From Isoptericola sp. BMS4 (GTDB lineage Bacteria; Actinomycetota; Actinomycetes; Actinomycetales; Cellulomonadaceae): a DNA stretch of 64,000 nt. The stretch lies in contig NZ_SIRP01000001.1 in NCBI RefSeq assembly GCF_011634835.1, forward strand, positions 3,344,970 through 3,408,969, written 5' to 3'. The notes beneath the pieces were generated by a model. That model saw only the letters and a list, made by a program, of their open reading frames with translations, was not told the DNA's origin and did not search any database. Below, piece by piece: positions 43,638-51,845 of the stretch. Positions within the stretch are counted from its first letter, which is position 1. Each line of letters begins with the position of its first letter. The position numbers were made by a program, and so were the translations under genes.

Positions 43638-44469
43638 TGTATCCCTCCTGCCACGGCCAGCGCGGCGGCGCCGCCTGCTCGGCGACCCTCCGGTGCAGCA
43701 GCCCGAGCGCGGCGGCCACGGACGACGGGTCCTCGACCGCACTCAGGTGCCCCACGCGGGGGACGACCGTCAGCGCCGCGTCCTTGGCCGCCTCCGCCAT
43801 GTGCCGGGCGTCGTCCGGGGTGGTGACCGTGTCCTCCGCGCCGACGACGACCGCCACCGGGCCCCGGAACGACCGCAGCACCTCCGTGCGGTCCGGGCGG
43901 GCCGCCATCGCGCGCTGGGCCCAGGCCACCCCCGTCGGGGACTGGGCACGGATCCACGCCTCGAGCTGCGGGAAGAGCTCGCGGCGCTCCGCGGCGCTCG
44001 TCGGCCCGAGCAGCGTGGACGGCATCGACAGGACGGGGTCGATGGTCTGCGAGCCGGTGACCGCGTCGGCGACGCGCAGCCGGTTCGCGCGCGCCTGGTC
44101 GGTGTCCGCGGTCGACTTGGTGTCGACCAGCCCCAGCCCCACGACGAACCCCGGGTGCCGCTCGGCCAGCGCCAGGGCGACGTAGCCGCCCATGGACAGC
44201 CCCACCACGACGCCGTTGCCCTCGCCCTGGTCGCGCAGCGTGCCGTACACGGCGTCGGCCACGTCCTCGAGCCGTGCCCGCATCCCGGAGAGCTCGGAGT
44301 GGCCCTGGCCGGGCAGGTCCACGCCGATGGCCCGCACGCCGGGCGGCAGCGCCCGGGCGGCGGCCGCCCACATGCGATGGTCCAGCGGGAACGCGTGCAG
44401 CAGGACGAGCGGGGTGCCGCCGCCGTCGTGCAGCGGGTAGGTCGCCAGCGCTGCTGGGGTCGTGGTCAT
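43618..44469 (-). CDS. Alpha/beta hydrolase
   Basis: A 283-aa alpha/beta-fold hydrolase. LVLLHAFPLDHRMW is the oxyanion region, VVVGLSMGGYVALALAERH (about 87-105) contains the nucleophile Ser in G-L-S-M-G, PVAVVVGAEDTVTTPDDARH supplies the Asp and VPRVGHLSAVEDP the His. Substrate unknown; an esterase or lactonase of the pimeloyl-ester type is possible. ATG 44469 is preceded by GAGGAG. Confidence 0.85.
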   Translation of the reverse strand: MTTTPAALATYPLHDGGGTPLVLLHAFPLDHRMWAAAARALPPGVRAIGVDLPGQGHSELSGMRARLEDVADAVYGTLRDQGEGNGVVVGLSMGGYVALALAERHPGFVVGLGLVDTKSTADTDQARANRLRVADAVTGSQTIDPVLSMPSTLLGPTSAAERRELFPQLEAWIRAQSPTGVAWAQRAMAARPDRTEVLRSFRGPVAVVVGAEDTVTTPDDARHMAEAAKDAALTVVPRVGHLSAVEDPSSVAAALGLLHRRVAEQAAPPRWPWQEGYTSTARP

Positions 44470-44514
44470 CGTCGACTCCTCACTGTTCGCCGTGGCAGGG
44501 CCCGGTCGGGTCCG

Positions 44515-45285
44515 TCAGGTGGCGACGGGCGCCTGGAGCACGTCGCCGTCGTAGCGGGTGGGCAGCGGCGGGTGGCCCGGCAGCACGTGCCCGGCGATCT
44601 CGTCGAGCACCCGCCGCACCGACGGCTCGCCCACCCACAGGTGCTTGGCGCCGTCGACGCCGATCACCTCCGCCTGCGGCACGCGGGCGAACCGCTCGCG
44701 CGCCTCGTCGGGGCGCAGGTAGTCGTCCAGCTCCGGGACGAGCACGACGAGCGGCTTGCCGAACTCGGCCCAGCGGTCCAGGTCCGCGTCGGTCGCGCGG
44801 TGCAGCGGCGGGGAGAGCAGGATCGCGCCCTCGACGCCCGGGTCGGTGCCGTGCTTGAGGATCAGCTCCGTGCCGAACGACCAGCCGACGAGCCACGGCC
44901 GGGGCAGCTCGCGGAACTCCGCCAGCTCGATCGCCGCGGCGACGTCGAAGCGCTCCGCCTCGCCGCCGTCGAACTCGCCCTCGGACGTGCCGCGCGGGGA
45001 CGACGTGCCGCGCGTGTTGAAGCGGAGCACGGCCAGGTCGGCCAGCGCGGGGAGCCGCCAGGCGGCCTTCCGGTAGACGTGCGAGTCCATGTACCCGCCG
45101 TGGGTCGGCAGGGGGTGGAAGGTCAGCAGCGTCGCGGCCGGCTCACGGTCGGCGGGCAGGGCGAGCTCCCCGACGAGCGTGAGCCCGTCCGCGGTGTGCA
45201 GCTCGACGTCCTCGCGCCGGGCGGGGAGCACGGTCAGCGAGCGGATCTGGTGGCCGGTGGCGGTGCCGGCGGAGCTGTCGTTCAT
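44515..45285 (-). CDS. Alpha/beta hydrolase (serine aminopeptidase/dienelactone-hydrolase-like)
   Basis: A 256-aa alpha/beta hydrolase. ATLLTFHPLPTHGGYMDSHV is the oxyanion region, LRFNTRGTSSPRGTSEGEFD is typical of this group, PWLVGWSFGTELILKHG (about 137-153) carries the Ser in G-W-S-F-G, LVVLVPELDDYLRPDEARER the Asp and GVDGAKHLWVGEP the His. Substrate unknown. A TAGGCT hexamer (45299..45294) 8 nt before ATG 45285 supports a leaderless start. It lies 45 nt upstream of the other hydrolase gene. Confidence 0.83.
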   Translation of the reverse strand: MNDSSAGTATGHQIRSLTVLPARREDVELHTADGLTLVGELALPADREPAATLLTFHPLPTHGGYMDSHVYRKAAWRLPALADLAVLRFNTRGTSSPRGTSEGEFDGGEAERFDVAAAIELAEFRELPRPWLVGWSFGTELILKHGTDPGVEGAILLSPPLHRATDADLDRWAEFGKPLVVLVPELDDYLRPDEARERFARVPQAEVIGVDGAKHLWVGEPSVRRVLDEIAGHVLPGHPPLPTRYDGDVLQAPVAT

Positions 45286-45350
45286 CACCACCCAGCCTAG
45301 GACCACCGTGCATGGGGCGCCCGGCACCGTCCGGCCGGTCGGCGCACGCC

Positions 45351-45650
45351 TCAGCGCAGCCGGCCGCGGCGCTCCCAGCAGGAGGAGTGCCAGTGCCGCC
45401 GGTCCTCGAGGCCCGCGGCCTCTCCCCCGACGGCGTCGCGCTGCCAGGCGACGACGTGGGGCGTGCCCGGGAGGATGTCCTGCCGGCAGGCGGGGCACAC
45501 GTACACCTTGTCGCCGCCGCGCAGCCGGCGCACCGTCCACTCGCCGTCGGCCGCGCTCTCGTGCCGCACGCCGCCGAGAGCGCGGTCCATGTCGAGCGGC
45601 TGGTGCTGCGCACCCCAAGGGCGCTTGCGGGACGGGCGACGCGAGGGCAT
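45351..45650 (-). CDS. Small basic protein with putative zinc site
   Basis: A 99-aa protein starting MPSRRPSRKRPWGAQHQP. The C-terminal half has YVCPACRQDILPGTPHVVAW and later DRRHWHSSCWERRGRL, giving C-x2-C...H...H-x-H-x2-C, a plausible zinc ribbon. I recognise it as a recurrent actinobacterial small protein sometimes annotated as ATP/GTP-binding, with no evidence here for nucleotide binding. ATG 45650 is chosen because GACAAT (45663..45658) lies 7 nt upstream; in-frame starts further upstream overlap that hexamer. Confidence 0.65.
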   Translation of the reverse strand: MPSRRPSRKRPWGAQHQPLDMDRALGGVRHESAADGEWTVRRLRGGDKVYVCPACRQDILPGTPHVVAWQRDAVGGEAAGLEDRRHWHSSCWERRGRLR

Positions 45651-45803
45651 ACGTCCCATTGTCACCTCTGGGACCGGCCGCCCCGTGGCCCGTTCGACGG
45701 CGCGCCGGCCGGCCCGCGCCGGACCACGGATGGACCGGTCAGGGAGCGGTCAGGTGAGGCCGCTACAGTGGCCCGGTTCGCCCCGCCGACAGAAGGACCC
45801 CTC

Positions 45804-46775
45804 GTGAAGCTCCGCACGTCCGCCGGCGCCGCCGCGCTCGCGCTGACCGCCGCCCTGACACTCACCGCCTGCGGCCAGGACGAGCCCGGCGACGCGCCCT
45901 CGGCCTCCCCGTCCGCGTCCCCCTCGGCGGCCGCCACCGAGATGCCGCAGCCGACCGAGGAGGACATCGCCGCCGTCGATGCCGTGACGGTGAAGGGCAA
46001 GGCCGGCAAGGAGCCGAAGCTGTCGTTCGACAAGGGCCTGCAGCTGTCCGCCCCGACGTCGCGCGTCGTGGACGAGGGCGACGGGGACCCGGTCACCGAG
46101 GGCGCCAAGGTCACCATCGACTACGTCGCCTACGACGGGGACGCCACGAAGCTCGGCTCCACCTGGGACAGCGCCGCCCCCGAGTCGTTCATCATGGGCG
46201 ACGCCCAGTACTCGCTGCTCACCGAGCCTCTCACCGGGCAGAAGGTCGGGTCGCGCGTGCTCGTCGCCAACTCGGGCCCCGCGCAGGACGGCTCCACGCA
46301 GACGGTCGTGAACCTCGTCGAGGTGACGGGGGTCGAGGACGTCCCGACGCGCGCCGAGGGCGAGGCCGTCGAGCCGGCCGAAGGCCTGCCCGCGGTGACC
46401 CTCGACGACTCCGGCGAGCCGTCGGTCGAGATCCCCGAGGGCTACGAGGCCCCGAAGAAGCTCGTGGCGCAGACCCTCATCAAGGGCGACGGGCCGAAGG
46501 TCACGAAGGACCAGACTGTCACTGCGCAGTACACCGGGTGGACGCTCGACGGCACCGTGTTCGACTCTTCGTGGGAGCGCGGGACGCCGGCCTCGTTCTC
46601 GCTGCAGCAGGTCATCAAGGGCTGGACGAACGGGCTGTCCGGCCAGACGGTCGGCAGCCAGGTGCTGCTCGTGATCCCGGCCGAGCAGGCCTACGGGTCC
46701 AACCCGCCCCAGGGCAGCAGCATCGAGCCCGACTCGCCCCTCGTCTTCGTCGTGGACATCCTCGACGCCGAGTGA
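45804..46775 (+). CDS. FKBP-type peptidyl-prolyl isomerase lipoprotein with two FKBP-like domains
   Basis: A 323-aa protein starting with GTG after AGAAGGA. The signal peptide ends in the lipobox LTLTAC at about 20-25, followed by a Ser/Pro/Ala linker (SASPSASPSAAATEMPQP). The C-terminal 110 residues are a good FKBP domain: TAQYTGWTLDGTVFDSSWER, QQVIKGWTNGLSGQTVGSQV, PAEQAYGSNPPQGS. The middle region (VTIDYVAYDGDATKLGSTWD; GQKVGSRVLVANSG) looks like a degenerate FKBP domain. It probably folds exported proteins. TACAGT at 45764-45769 is a candidate -10. Confidence 0.9.
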   Translation: MKLRTSAGAAALALTAALTLTACGQDEPGDAPSASPSASPSAAATEMPQPTEEDIAAVDAVTVKGKAGKEPKLSFDKGLQLSAPTSRVVDEGDGDPVTEGAKVTIDYVAYDGDATKLGSTWDSAAPESFIMGDAQYSLLTEPLTGQKVGSRVLVANSGPAQDGSTQTVVNLVEVTGVEDVPTRAEGEAVEPAEGLPAVTLDDSGEPSVEIPEGYEAPKKLVAQTLIKGDGPKVTKDQTVTAQYTGWTLDGTVFDSSWERGTPASFSLQQVIKGWTNGLSGQTVGSQVLLVIPAEQAYGSNPPQGSSIEPDSPLVFVVDILDAE

Positions 46776-46831
46776 CGACGTGCGGGTGACGTGCGGCACG
46801 CCGCACGCCGTCCGCCCAGGTCGGACACCGT

Positions 46832-46868
46832 CGACGGCGGGCCCCCGGTCTCCGGGGGCCCGCCGTCG
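46832..46868 (+). terminator. Strong terminator hairpin
   Basis: A perfect 17-bp stem, CGACGGCGGGCCCCCGG / CCGGGGGCCCGCCGTCG, with a 3-nt loop TCT, between the FKBP gene and the phosphoribosyltransferase. No T-run follows, as is common in high-GC genomes. Confidence 0.8.
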
Positions 46869-46886
46869 CGCGTAGGGTCGGGTGCC

Positions 46887-47405
46887 ATGAGCGCAGAGCC
46901 TGCCCCGTCGTCCGTGCCGCCCGAGCGCGAGGTCCTCACCTGGGCCCGGTTCCCGGTCGCGATCCGCGCGCTGGCCGAGCGGGTCGTCTCGAGCGGGTTC
47001 GTGCCCGACGTCGTCGTCGCCGTCGCGCGCGGCGGCCTGGTCCCGGGCGGCGCCATGGCGTACGCGCTGGGCACCAAGGGCGTGGGCACGCTCAACGTGG
47101 AGTTCTACACGGACATCGGCAGGACGCTCGACGACCCGCGCGTGCTGCCGCCGCTCATGGACACCTCGGAGCTGCCGGGCTCGAAGGTGCTGGTCGTCGA
47201 CGACGTCGCCGACTCGGGCCGCACGCTCGACCTCGTGATGCGGATGCTCGCCGAGCAGGGCGCCGACGCCCGCTCCGCCGTGCTGTACACGAAGCCGCGC
47301 TCGATCGTCCGCCCCGACTACTCGTGGTGCGACACCGACCTGTGGATCACGTTCCCCTGGTCGGCGGAGCCGCCCGTGACGGGAGCGCCCTCCGCCGACG
47401 CGTGA
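46887..47405 (+). CDS. Phosphoribosyltransferase
   Basis: A 172-aa PRTase-fold protein. VLVVDDVADSGRTLDLVMRM (about 111-130) is the PRPP-binding loop; VVAVARGGLVPGGAMAYALG is the preceding loop and LWITFPWSAEPP is a typical C-terminal hood segment of the xanthine/guanine (Gpt-like) group. Nucleobase specificity is uncertain. TAGGGT (46873-46878) lies 8 nt before the ATG (leaderless type). Confidence 0.85.
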   Translation: MSAEPAPSSVPPEREVLTWARFPVAIRALAERVVSSGFVPDVVVAVARGGLVPGGAMAYALGTKGVGTLNVEFYTDIGRTLDDPRVLPPLMDTSELPGSKVLVVDDVADSGRTLDLVMRMLAEQGADARSAVLYTKPRSIVRPDYSWCDTDLWITFPWSAEPPVTGAPSADA

Positions 47406-47423
47406 GCCCGCGGGCCGGACTCG

Positions 47424-48368
47424 TCAGGCCGTCCTGGCGTGCAGCGCCCGGGCACGGTCCAGCACGACATCGGGGCACTCCTCCGGCAGGAAGTGCCCGG
47501 CGCCGGGGACGACCTCGACGGTGAGGTCGCGCGCCCGGCCGCCGTCGTCGAAGAACCGCTCGTCAGCGACGAGGTCCCGCTCCCCCAGGAGCGAGACGGT
47601 GGGGACGGCGAGGCGTGCGTCCGCGTAGCGCCCCCGGAGCATGCCCACGAGCTCCGGCAGGATCAGCTGCCGGTAGAGCGCCGAGCCGGCCCGGGCACGG
47701 GCCGGCTCACGCAGGCGCTCGAGGTAGGTCTCGACGTCGTCCGGGCCGATCGCGCCCTCGTGCGCCGTGAACCCCTCGAACAGGTGCCGGACCACTCGCT
47801 GGCGGCCGCCGCCCAGGAGGCGCGGCCCCAGACCGGGCGTCGCGACCAGCGGCTGGAACCAGGCGTGGCGCAGCAGCAGGAGCAGCCGCGGGTGGAACCG
47901 CAGCCAGGGGTGCGGGACGGTGAGGCTCAGCAGGCTCGCGACCCGCCCGGGGTGCTCCAGCGCGAGACGGAAACCGACGATCGCGCCCCAGTCGTGCGCA
48001 ACCAGGTGCACGCGCCCGAGGCCGAGCGTGTCGAGCACCCTCAGCACGTCGCGGGCGTGGTCGTCGGTCCTCTGCGGCCCGCCCGGCGTGCCGGACCAGC
48101 CGAAACCCCGCAGATCGAGGACCACCACGGGGCGTTCGAGCGCGAACGGGGGGATGACGTGCCGCCACTGCCACCAGTGCTGCGGGAAGCCGTGCAGGAG
48201 CACGACCGCTCGGGCCCCCGGGCCGTCCTCGGCCCTGACCACGTGGAGGCCGAGCTCGCCGGCCGGGCCGCCCTCGATCCGCACGAGCTCGTGCCGTACC
48301 CCGGGCAGGTCCGGCAGCCCCGCGCCGTCAGGGAACGGGTCCGCACGCCCTGCGCCGGCCGCGGCCAT
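47424..48368 (-). CDS. Alpha/beta hydrolase, epoxide-hydrolase-like
   Basis: A 314-aa protein. VVLLHGFPQHWWQWRHVIPP (about 55-74) has the HGFP oxyanion motif, DLRGFGWSGTP follows, and VHLVAHDWGAIVGFRLALEH (about 120-139) carries the Asp nucleophile in H-D-W-G, the hallmark of epoxide hydrolases and haloalkane dehalogenases. VVPGAGHFLPEECPD holds the His. Substrate unknown. A TACGCT hexamer lies 5 nt before ATG 48368. Convergent with the phosphoribosyltransferase. Confidence 0.85.
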   Translation of the reverse strand: MAAAGAGRADPFPDGAGLPDLPGVRHELVRIEGGPAGELGLHVVRAEDGPGARAVVLLHGFPQHWWQWRHVIPPFALERPVVVLDLRGFGWSGTPGGPQRTDDHARDVLRVLDTLGLGRVHLVAHDWGAIVGFRLALEHPGRVASLLSLTVPHPWLRFHPRLLLLLRHAWFQPLVATPGLGPRLLGGGRQRVVRHLFEGFTAHEGAIGPDDVETYLERLREPARARAGSALYRQLILPELVGMLRGRYADARLAVPTVSLLGERDLVADERFFDDGGRARDLTVEVVPGAGHFLPEECPDVVLDRARALHARTA

Positions 48369-48434
48369 GGCTCAGCGTATCGCCCGCCCCGGCGGTCCCG
48401 CCGTGGGTGCGCAGACCTTCACCCGGCGCCGTCC

Positions 48435-49475
48435 TCACGACGGAGGGGCAGCCGGGGAGCGCGTCGACTCCCGGGCGACGAGACGTGCCGTCATCACCAG
48501 CTCGACCGCCTCGCCTCGTCCCGACGCCTGCTTCTCGACCCGCTCCAGCAGCAGCTCCATGATGTGCACCGCCATGGAGTCGTTGTCGGGGTCGATCGTG
48601 GTCAGCCGGGGCACCAGGTACTCGCCCTCGAGGTCGTTGTCGAAGCCGACGACCTGCACGTCCTCCGGGACCCGCCGGCCGAGGTCCGCGAGCGCACGCA
48701 GGACCCCCATGGCGGCGGCGTCGGTCAGGACGAACACCCCGTCGAACGGGACGCCCTGGCCGTGCAGCCGCATGAGCACCTCGTACCCGTCGCGCGTGGT
48801 GAACGAGTCGGCGTCGACCACCAGCCGCTCGTCGACGGCGACGCCGGCCCGCGCGTGCGCCTGCCGGTAGCCGCGGGTCCGCAGCGTGGCCATGTCGTCG
48901 ACGCCCCGGTCCTGGCGCCCGCCGACCAGCGCGATCCGGCGGGCGCCGCCCTCGATCAGGTGGGCGGTCGCGAGCTCCGCGCCGCCGATGTTGTCCATCA
49001 TGACGTGGTCGAACGCGCCCGCGAGGCGCCGCTCCCCCAGCAGGACGGTCGGGACACCGACGCCGGCCGCCGTCACGTCGGCGGGTTCGAGCTGCACGGG
49101 GCTGAAGACCAGCCCGTCGTAGGGCCGGACCCGTTCGGGCTCCAGGGCGGCGAGCTCACCCTCCCGGCTGGCGCCCGTGCGCTCGACGATCACGTGGTAC
49201 CCGCGCGATCTCGCGAGGGTGTCGAGCCGCGCGGTCAGGTGCGCGTAGTACGGGCCGTCGAGGTGCGGGACGAGCAGCCCGATCGCCCCGCTGCGCCCGG
49301 CCCGGAAGTGGCGGGCCGTCGTGTTGACCACGTAGCCGAGGCGCTGCACGGCGGCGAGCACGCGGGCACGCGTCTCCCTGCTCGCTCCTGCCCTCCCGTT
49401 GACGACGTTCGACACCGTCATCTTCGACACGCCGGCCTCACGGGCCACGTCGCTCATCGTCACCACGACGCCCAT
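48435..49475 (-). CDS. LacI-family transcriptional regulator, likely regulator of the hemicellulose locus
   Basis: A 346-aa LacI regulator. TMSDVAREAGVSKMTVSNVV followed by NGRAGASRETRARVLAAVQR is the HTH plus hinge region; residues 65-340 form a periplasmic-binding-protein-like sugar domain (GAIGLLVPHLDGPYYAHLTA; VGFDNDLEGEYLVPRLTTID). ATG 49475 has GGAGG just upstream. It lies downstream of the esterase genes on the same strand, after a hairpin. A LacI-type operator overlaps the divergent ABC-transporter promoter at 53445-53481, so it probably represses transport and esterase genes until an arabino- or xylo-sugar is present. Confidence 0.92.
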   Translation of the reverse strand: MGVVVTMSDVAREAGVSKMTVSNVVNGRAGASRETRARVLAAVQRLGYVVNTTARHFRAGRSGAIGLLVPHLDGPYYAHLTARLDTLARSRGYHVIVERTGASREGELAALEPERVRPYDGLVFSPVQLEPADVTAAGVGVPTVLLGERRLAGAFDHVMMDNIGGAELATAHLIEGGARRIALVGGRQDRGVDDMATLRTRGYRQAHARAGVAVDERLVVDADSFTTRDGYEVLMRLHGQGVPFDGVFVLTDAAAMGVLRALADLGRRVPEDVQVVGFDNDLEGEYLVPRLTTIDPDNDSMAVHIMELLLERVEKQASGRGEAVELVMTARLVARESTRSPAAPPS

Positions 49476-49496
49476 GATGCCTCCCCCGGGGCCCGG

Positions 49497-49533
49497 CCGT
49501 GCGGTCGGCGGGTCGGACCCGCCGGCCGCACGG
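49497..49533 (-). terminator. Hairpin between the esterase genes and lacI
   Basis: CCGTGCGGTCGGCGGG (49497-49512), 5-nt loop, CCCGCCGGCCGCACGG (49518-49533), pairing at 15 of 16 with one G:T. It follows the tandem-esterase gene and precedes lacI, as a terminator or attenuator. Confidence 0.6.
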
Positions 49534-49548
49534 CACGGTCGCTCGACG

Positions 49549-51792
49549 TCACGACGCGTCGGCGCCGTCCGTGAACAGTCGGGGCAGGAGGTCGATCACC
49601 GACTTCTGCCAGACGTCCCAGCTGTGCGGGCCGGGGATGACCGGGGCGAACTCGTGGTCCACGCCCCGCTCCTCCATGGACGCGACGAGCTGCATCGTCG
49701 GGGCGTAGGTGAAGTCCTGCACGTCGCCCGTGTAGATGCGCAGCAGCCTCGTGCCCGCGTTGATCGCCTCGACGTCCGCGTCGTCCGGGACGGTGCCGAA
49801 CGTCGACATGGCGGCGATGTAGCCGAACTCGCCCGGGTGGGCCCACAGCGTGCTCAGGGTGTGGCCCGAGCCCATCGAGAGACCGGCGAGCGCCCGCCGG
49901 TCGGCCTCGGAGCTGACGTGGTACTGGTCCTCGGCGGCCGGTGCGATACGCGTCGTGATCTCCGTGGGGAAGTCCACGCCGTTCCCGTTCGCCATGACGA
50001 CGACCATCGGCGCGATGGTGCCGCGCCGGTAGTGGTTGTCGAGGATGCGGTCGATGTAGCCGACCTCGACCCAGTCGGTCCAGGTCTGCCCGCCTCCGTG
50101 CTGCAGGTAGAGCACCGGGTAGGCCTCGGCGCGCTCGGGGTCGTAGTCCGGCGGCGTCCACACGTAGGCCGAGCGCTCCTCGCCGCCGCCCGCGGTGCTC
50201 GGGTAGTCCATGACGGCGACCTCGCCCCGGGCGTTCTCCGGCACCGGCGCCGTGTACCGGCCGCGGAGGGTGTCGCCCCCGACCGCGAACGTGCTCCACG
50301 TCGGTTCGGAGAACACGGTCGTGGGGTTGCCGGCGTCCTTGTGGTCGACCCCGTCGACGACGAACTTGTAGTAGTAGGAGCCGCCGTCCAGGGCCAGCGA
50401 GAGGCGCCACGACCCGTCGTCCTGCTGGACCATCGGCGTCCGAGGCCAGCTTCCGGACGGTCCGAAGTTCCCCCACACCCGCACGGTGCTCGCGTCGGCG
50501 AACTCGGGGCCGAGCTCGAACGTGACCACACCGTGGGGGTCGATCCACGGGGTGGGCGTCGTGCCGGGGGCGGGCAGCTCGCGCTCCTCGAACGGCAGGT
50601 GACCCTCGCTCGGGCCGTCGTCGTCGACGTCACGGAAGAGGCGCTGCGCGAAGTCGTGCAGGTTCTTCTGCCACGTGTCCCACGTGCCGCCGGTCTCGGG
50701 GTCGGACCCGTCGGACTGGAAGTCCACGCCCGCGTCCGTCAGCGCGCCGGCCAGCGCGACGGTGTCGTCGTAGCCCGGGTCGGTGACGTTGCCGGCGTAC
50801 AGGCGGACGACGTCGGTCGTGGCGTTGATCTGCCTGACCTTGCCGGGCGTGAACCGGGCGTCGGAGCCGCCCGAGAACGAGCCGAGGCCGGCGAACTCGC
50901 GGGGCCGGTCGACCAGCGCCGCGATCGCCTGCTCCGCGCCCCGGCCGATGCCGGCGATCGCCCGACCCGCACCGTCGCGCGACACGTGGAGCGCGCGCTC
51001 GACGGCGGGAAGCAGCCCCTTGGTGATTCCCGCGGGTCCGGGGTCCTCCCCGTCGGCCATGACGACGACCATCGGCTCGGCGTCCTCGTCGAGGGTGAGG
51101 TTGTCCATGATCTGCGCGACCCGGCCCAGCTCGGCCCACTCGCGGTAGCCCTGCTCCTCGTCCTGCAGCAGGTAGAGCACGGGGTACGGCTCCGCACGGT
51201 CCTCGTCGTACCCGGGTGGTGTCCAGACGAGCGCCTCGCCGCCGCGCGCCGGGCCGGCGCCGTACTCGAGCGTCTCGAGGGCACCGCCGCCGTCCACGTC
51301 CGCGAGCCACTCGGCTCCCGGTCCGGGCACGAACAGCGTGCTGTACGTCGGCTTCGACGTCACCTCCTGCGGGGCGTCGGGGTTGCGGAACGCGACCGCG
51401 TCCTCGTCCCAGCCGGGGCGCGCGGCGTACTGGTAGTAGTACAGCCCGGGCTCGAGCGGCCCGTACGTGGCGGTCAGGTTCGGCCCGTCGGTCCCCATGG
51501 TGAGATCGGTCCATGCTCCGCCGGGCCCGAAGTTGCCCTGGACGGCGACGACGCCGTCCTCGATGCCGGTCGCGTCGGTGACGGCGTCCACCGGAACCGT
51601 GAAGCGGTACACGTCCGAGATCGGGTTGCCGGGCAGCTCACCCACCCACGGGTCCGCGCTCACCGCACCCGCCGCCGGCTGTGCGGCAGCGACCAGTGCT
51701 CCGGCTCCGAGCGCGGTCGCCGCGAAGCCCGCGAGCGCTCGCCTTCCCCGGGCCTGCCGCCCGGTCGGGTCCATCCGAGATGTCATCGTCAT
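49549..51792 (-). CDS. Secreted tandem CE1-like esterase: inactive first domain, active second domain
   Basis: A 747-aa exported protein. The signal peptide (GRRALAGFAATALGAGALVA, about residues 15-34) has a Tat-like RR. Then come two repeats of the same module, an immunoglobulin-like E-set/CBM48-type domain (VAVQGNFGPGGAWTDLTMGT; VRVWGNFGPSGSWPRTPMVQ) followed by an esterase domain (VLYLLQDEEQGYREWAELGR; VLYLQHGGGQTWTDWVEVGY). The second has the nucleophile elbow AGLSMGSGHT and the His in VIPGPHSWDVWQ. The first has AGIGRGAEQA and GGTWDTWQ at the same places, so Ser and His are gone. Likely feruloyl/acetyl esterase on arabinoxylan. ATG 51792 has GGAAGG upstream; a second start at 51786 is close. 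Confidence 0.85.
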   Translation of the reverse strand: MTMTSRMDPTGRQARGRRALAGFAATALGAGALVAAAQPAAGAVSADPWVGELPGNPISDVYRFTVPVDAVTDATGIEDGVVAVQGNFGPGGAWTDLTMGTDGPNLTATYGPLEPGLYYYQYAARPGWDEDAVAFRNPDAPQEVTSKPTYSTLFVPGPGAEWLADVDGGGALETLEYGAGPARGGEALVWTPPGYDEDRAEPYPVLYLLQDEEQGYREWAELGRVAQIMDNLTLDEDAEPMVVVMADGEDPGPAGITKGLLPAVERALHVSRDGAGRAIAGIGRGAEQAIAALVDRPREFAGLGSFSGGSDARFTPGKVRQINATTDVVRLYAGNVTDPGYDDTVALAGALTDAGVDFQSDGSDPETGGTWDTWQKNLHDFAQRLFRDVDDDGPSEGHLPFEERELPAPGTTPTPWIDPHGVVTFELGPEFADASTVRVWGNFGPSGSWPRTPMVQQDDGSWRLSLALDGGSYYYKFVVDGVDHKDAGNPTTVFSEPTWSTFAVGGDTLRGRYTAPVPENARGEVAVMDYPSTAGGGEERSAYVWTPPDYDPERAEAYPVLYLQHGGGQTWTDWVEVGYIDRILDNHYRRGTIAPMVVVMANGNGVDFPTEITTRIAPAAEDQYHVSSEADRRALAGLSMGSGHTLSTLWAHPGEFGYIAAMSTFGTVPDDADVEAINAGTRLLRIYTGDVQDFTYAPTMQLVASMEERGVDHEFAPVIPGPHSWDVWQKSVIDLLPRLFTDGADAS

Positions 51793-51845
51793 CGACCTTC
51801 CTCTCGTGCGTTCGTCGTCCGTACTCCGGCGGCTCCGCTCGCCGG

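Noticed and set aside
46790-46886. Possible small RNA around the 17-bp hairpin
   Set aside because: A simple intergenic terminator explains it and no separate promoter is visible.
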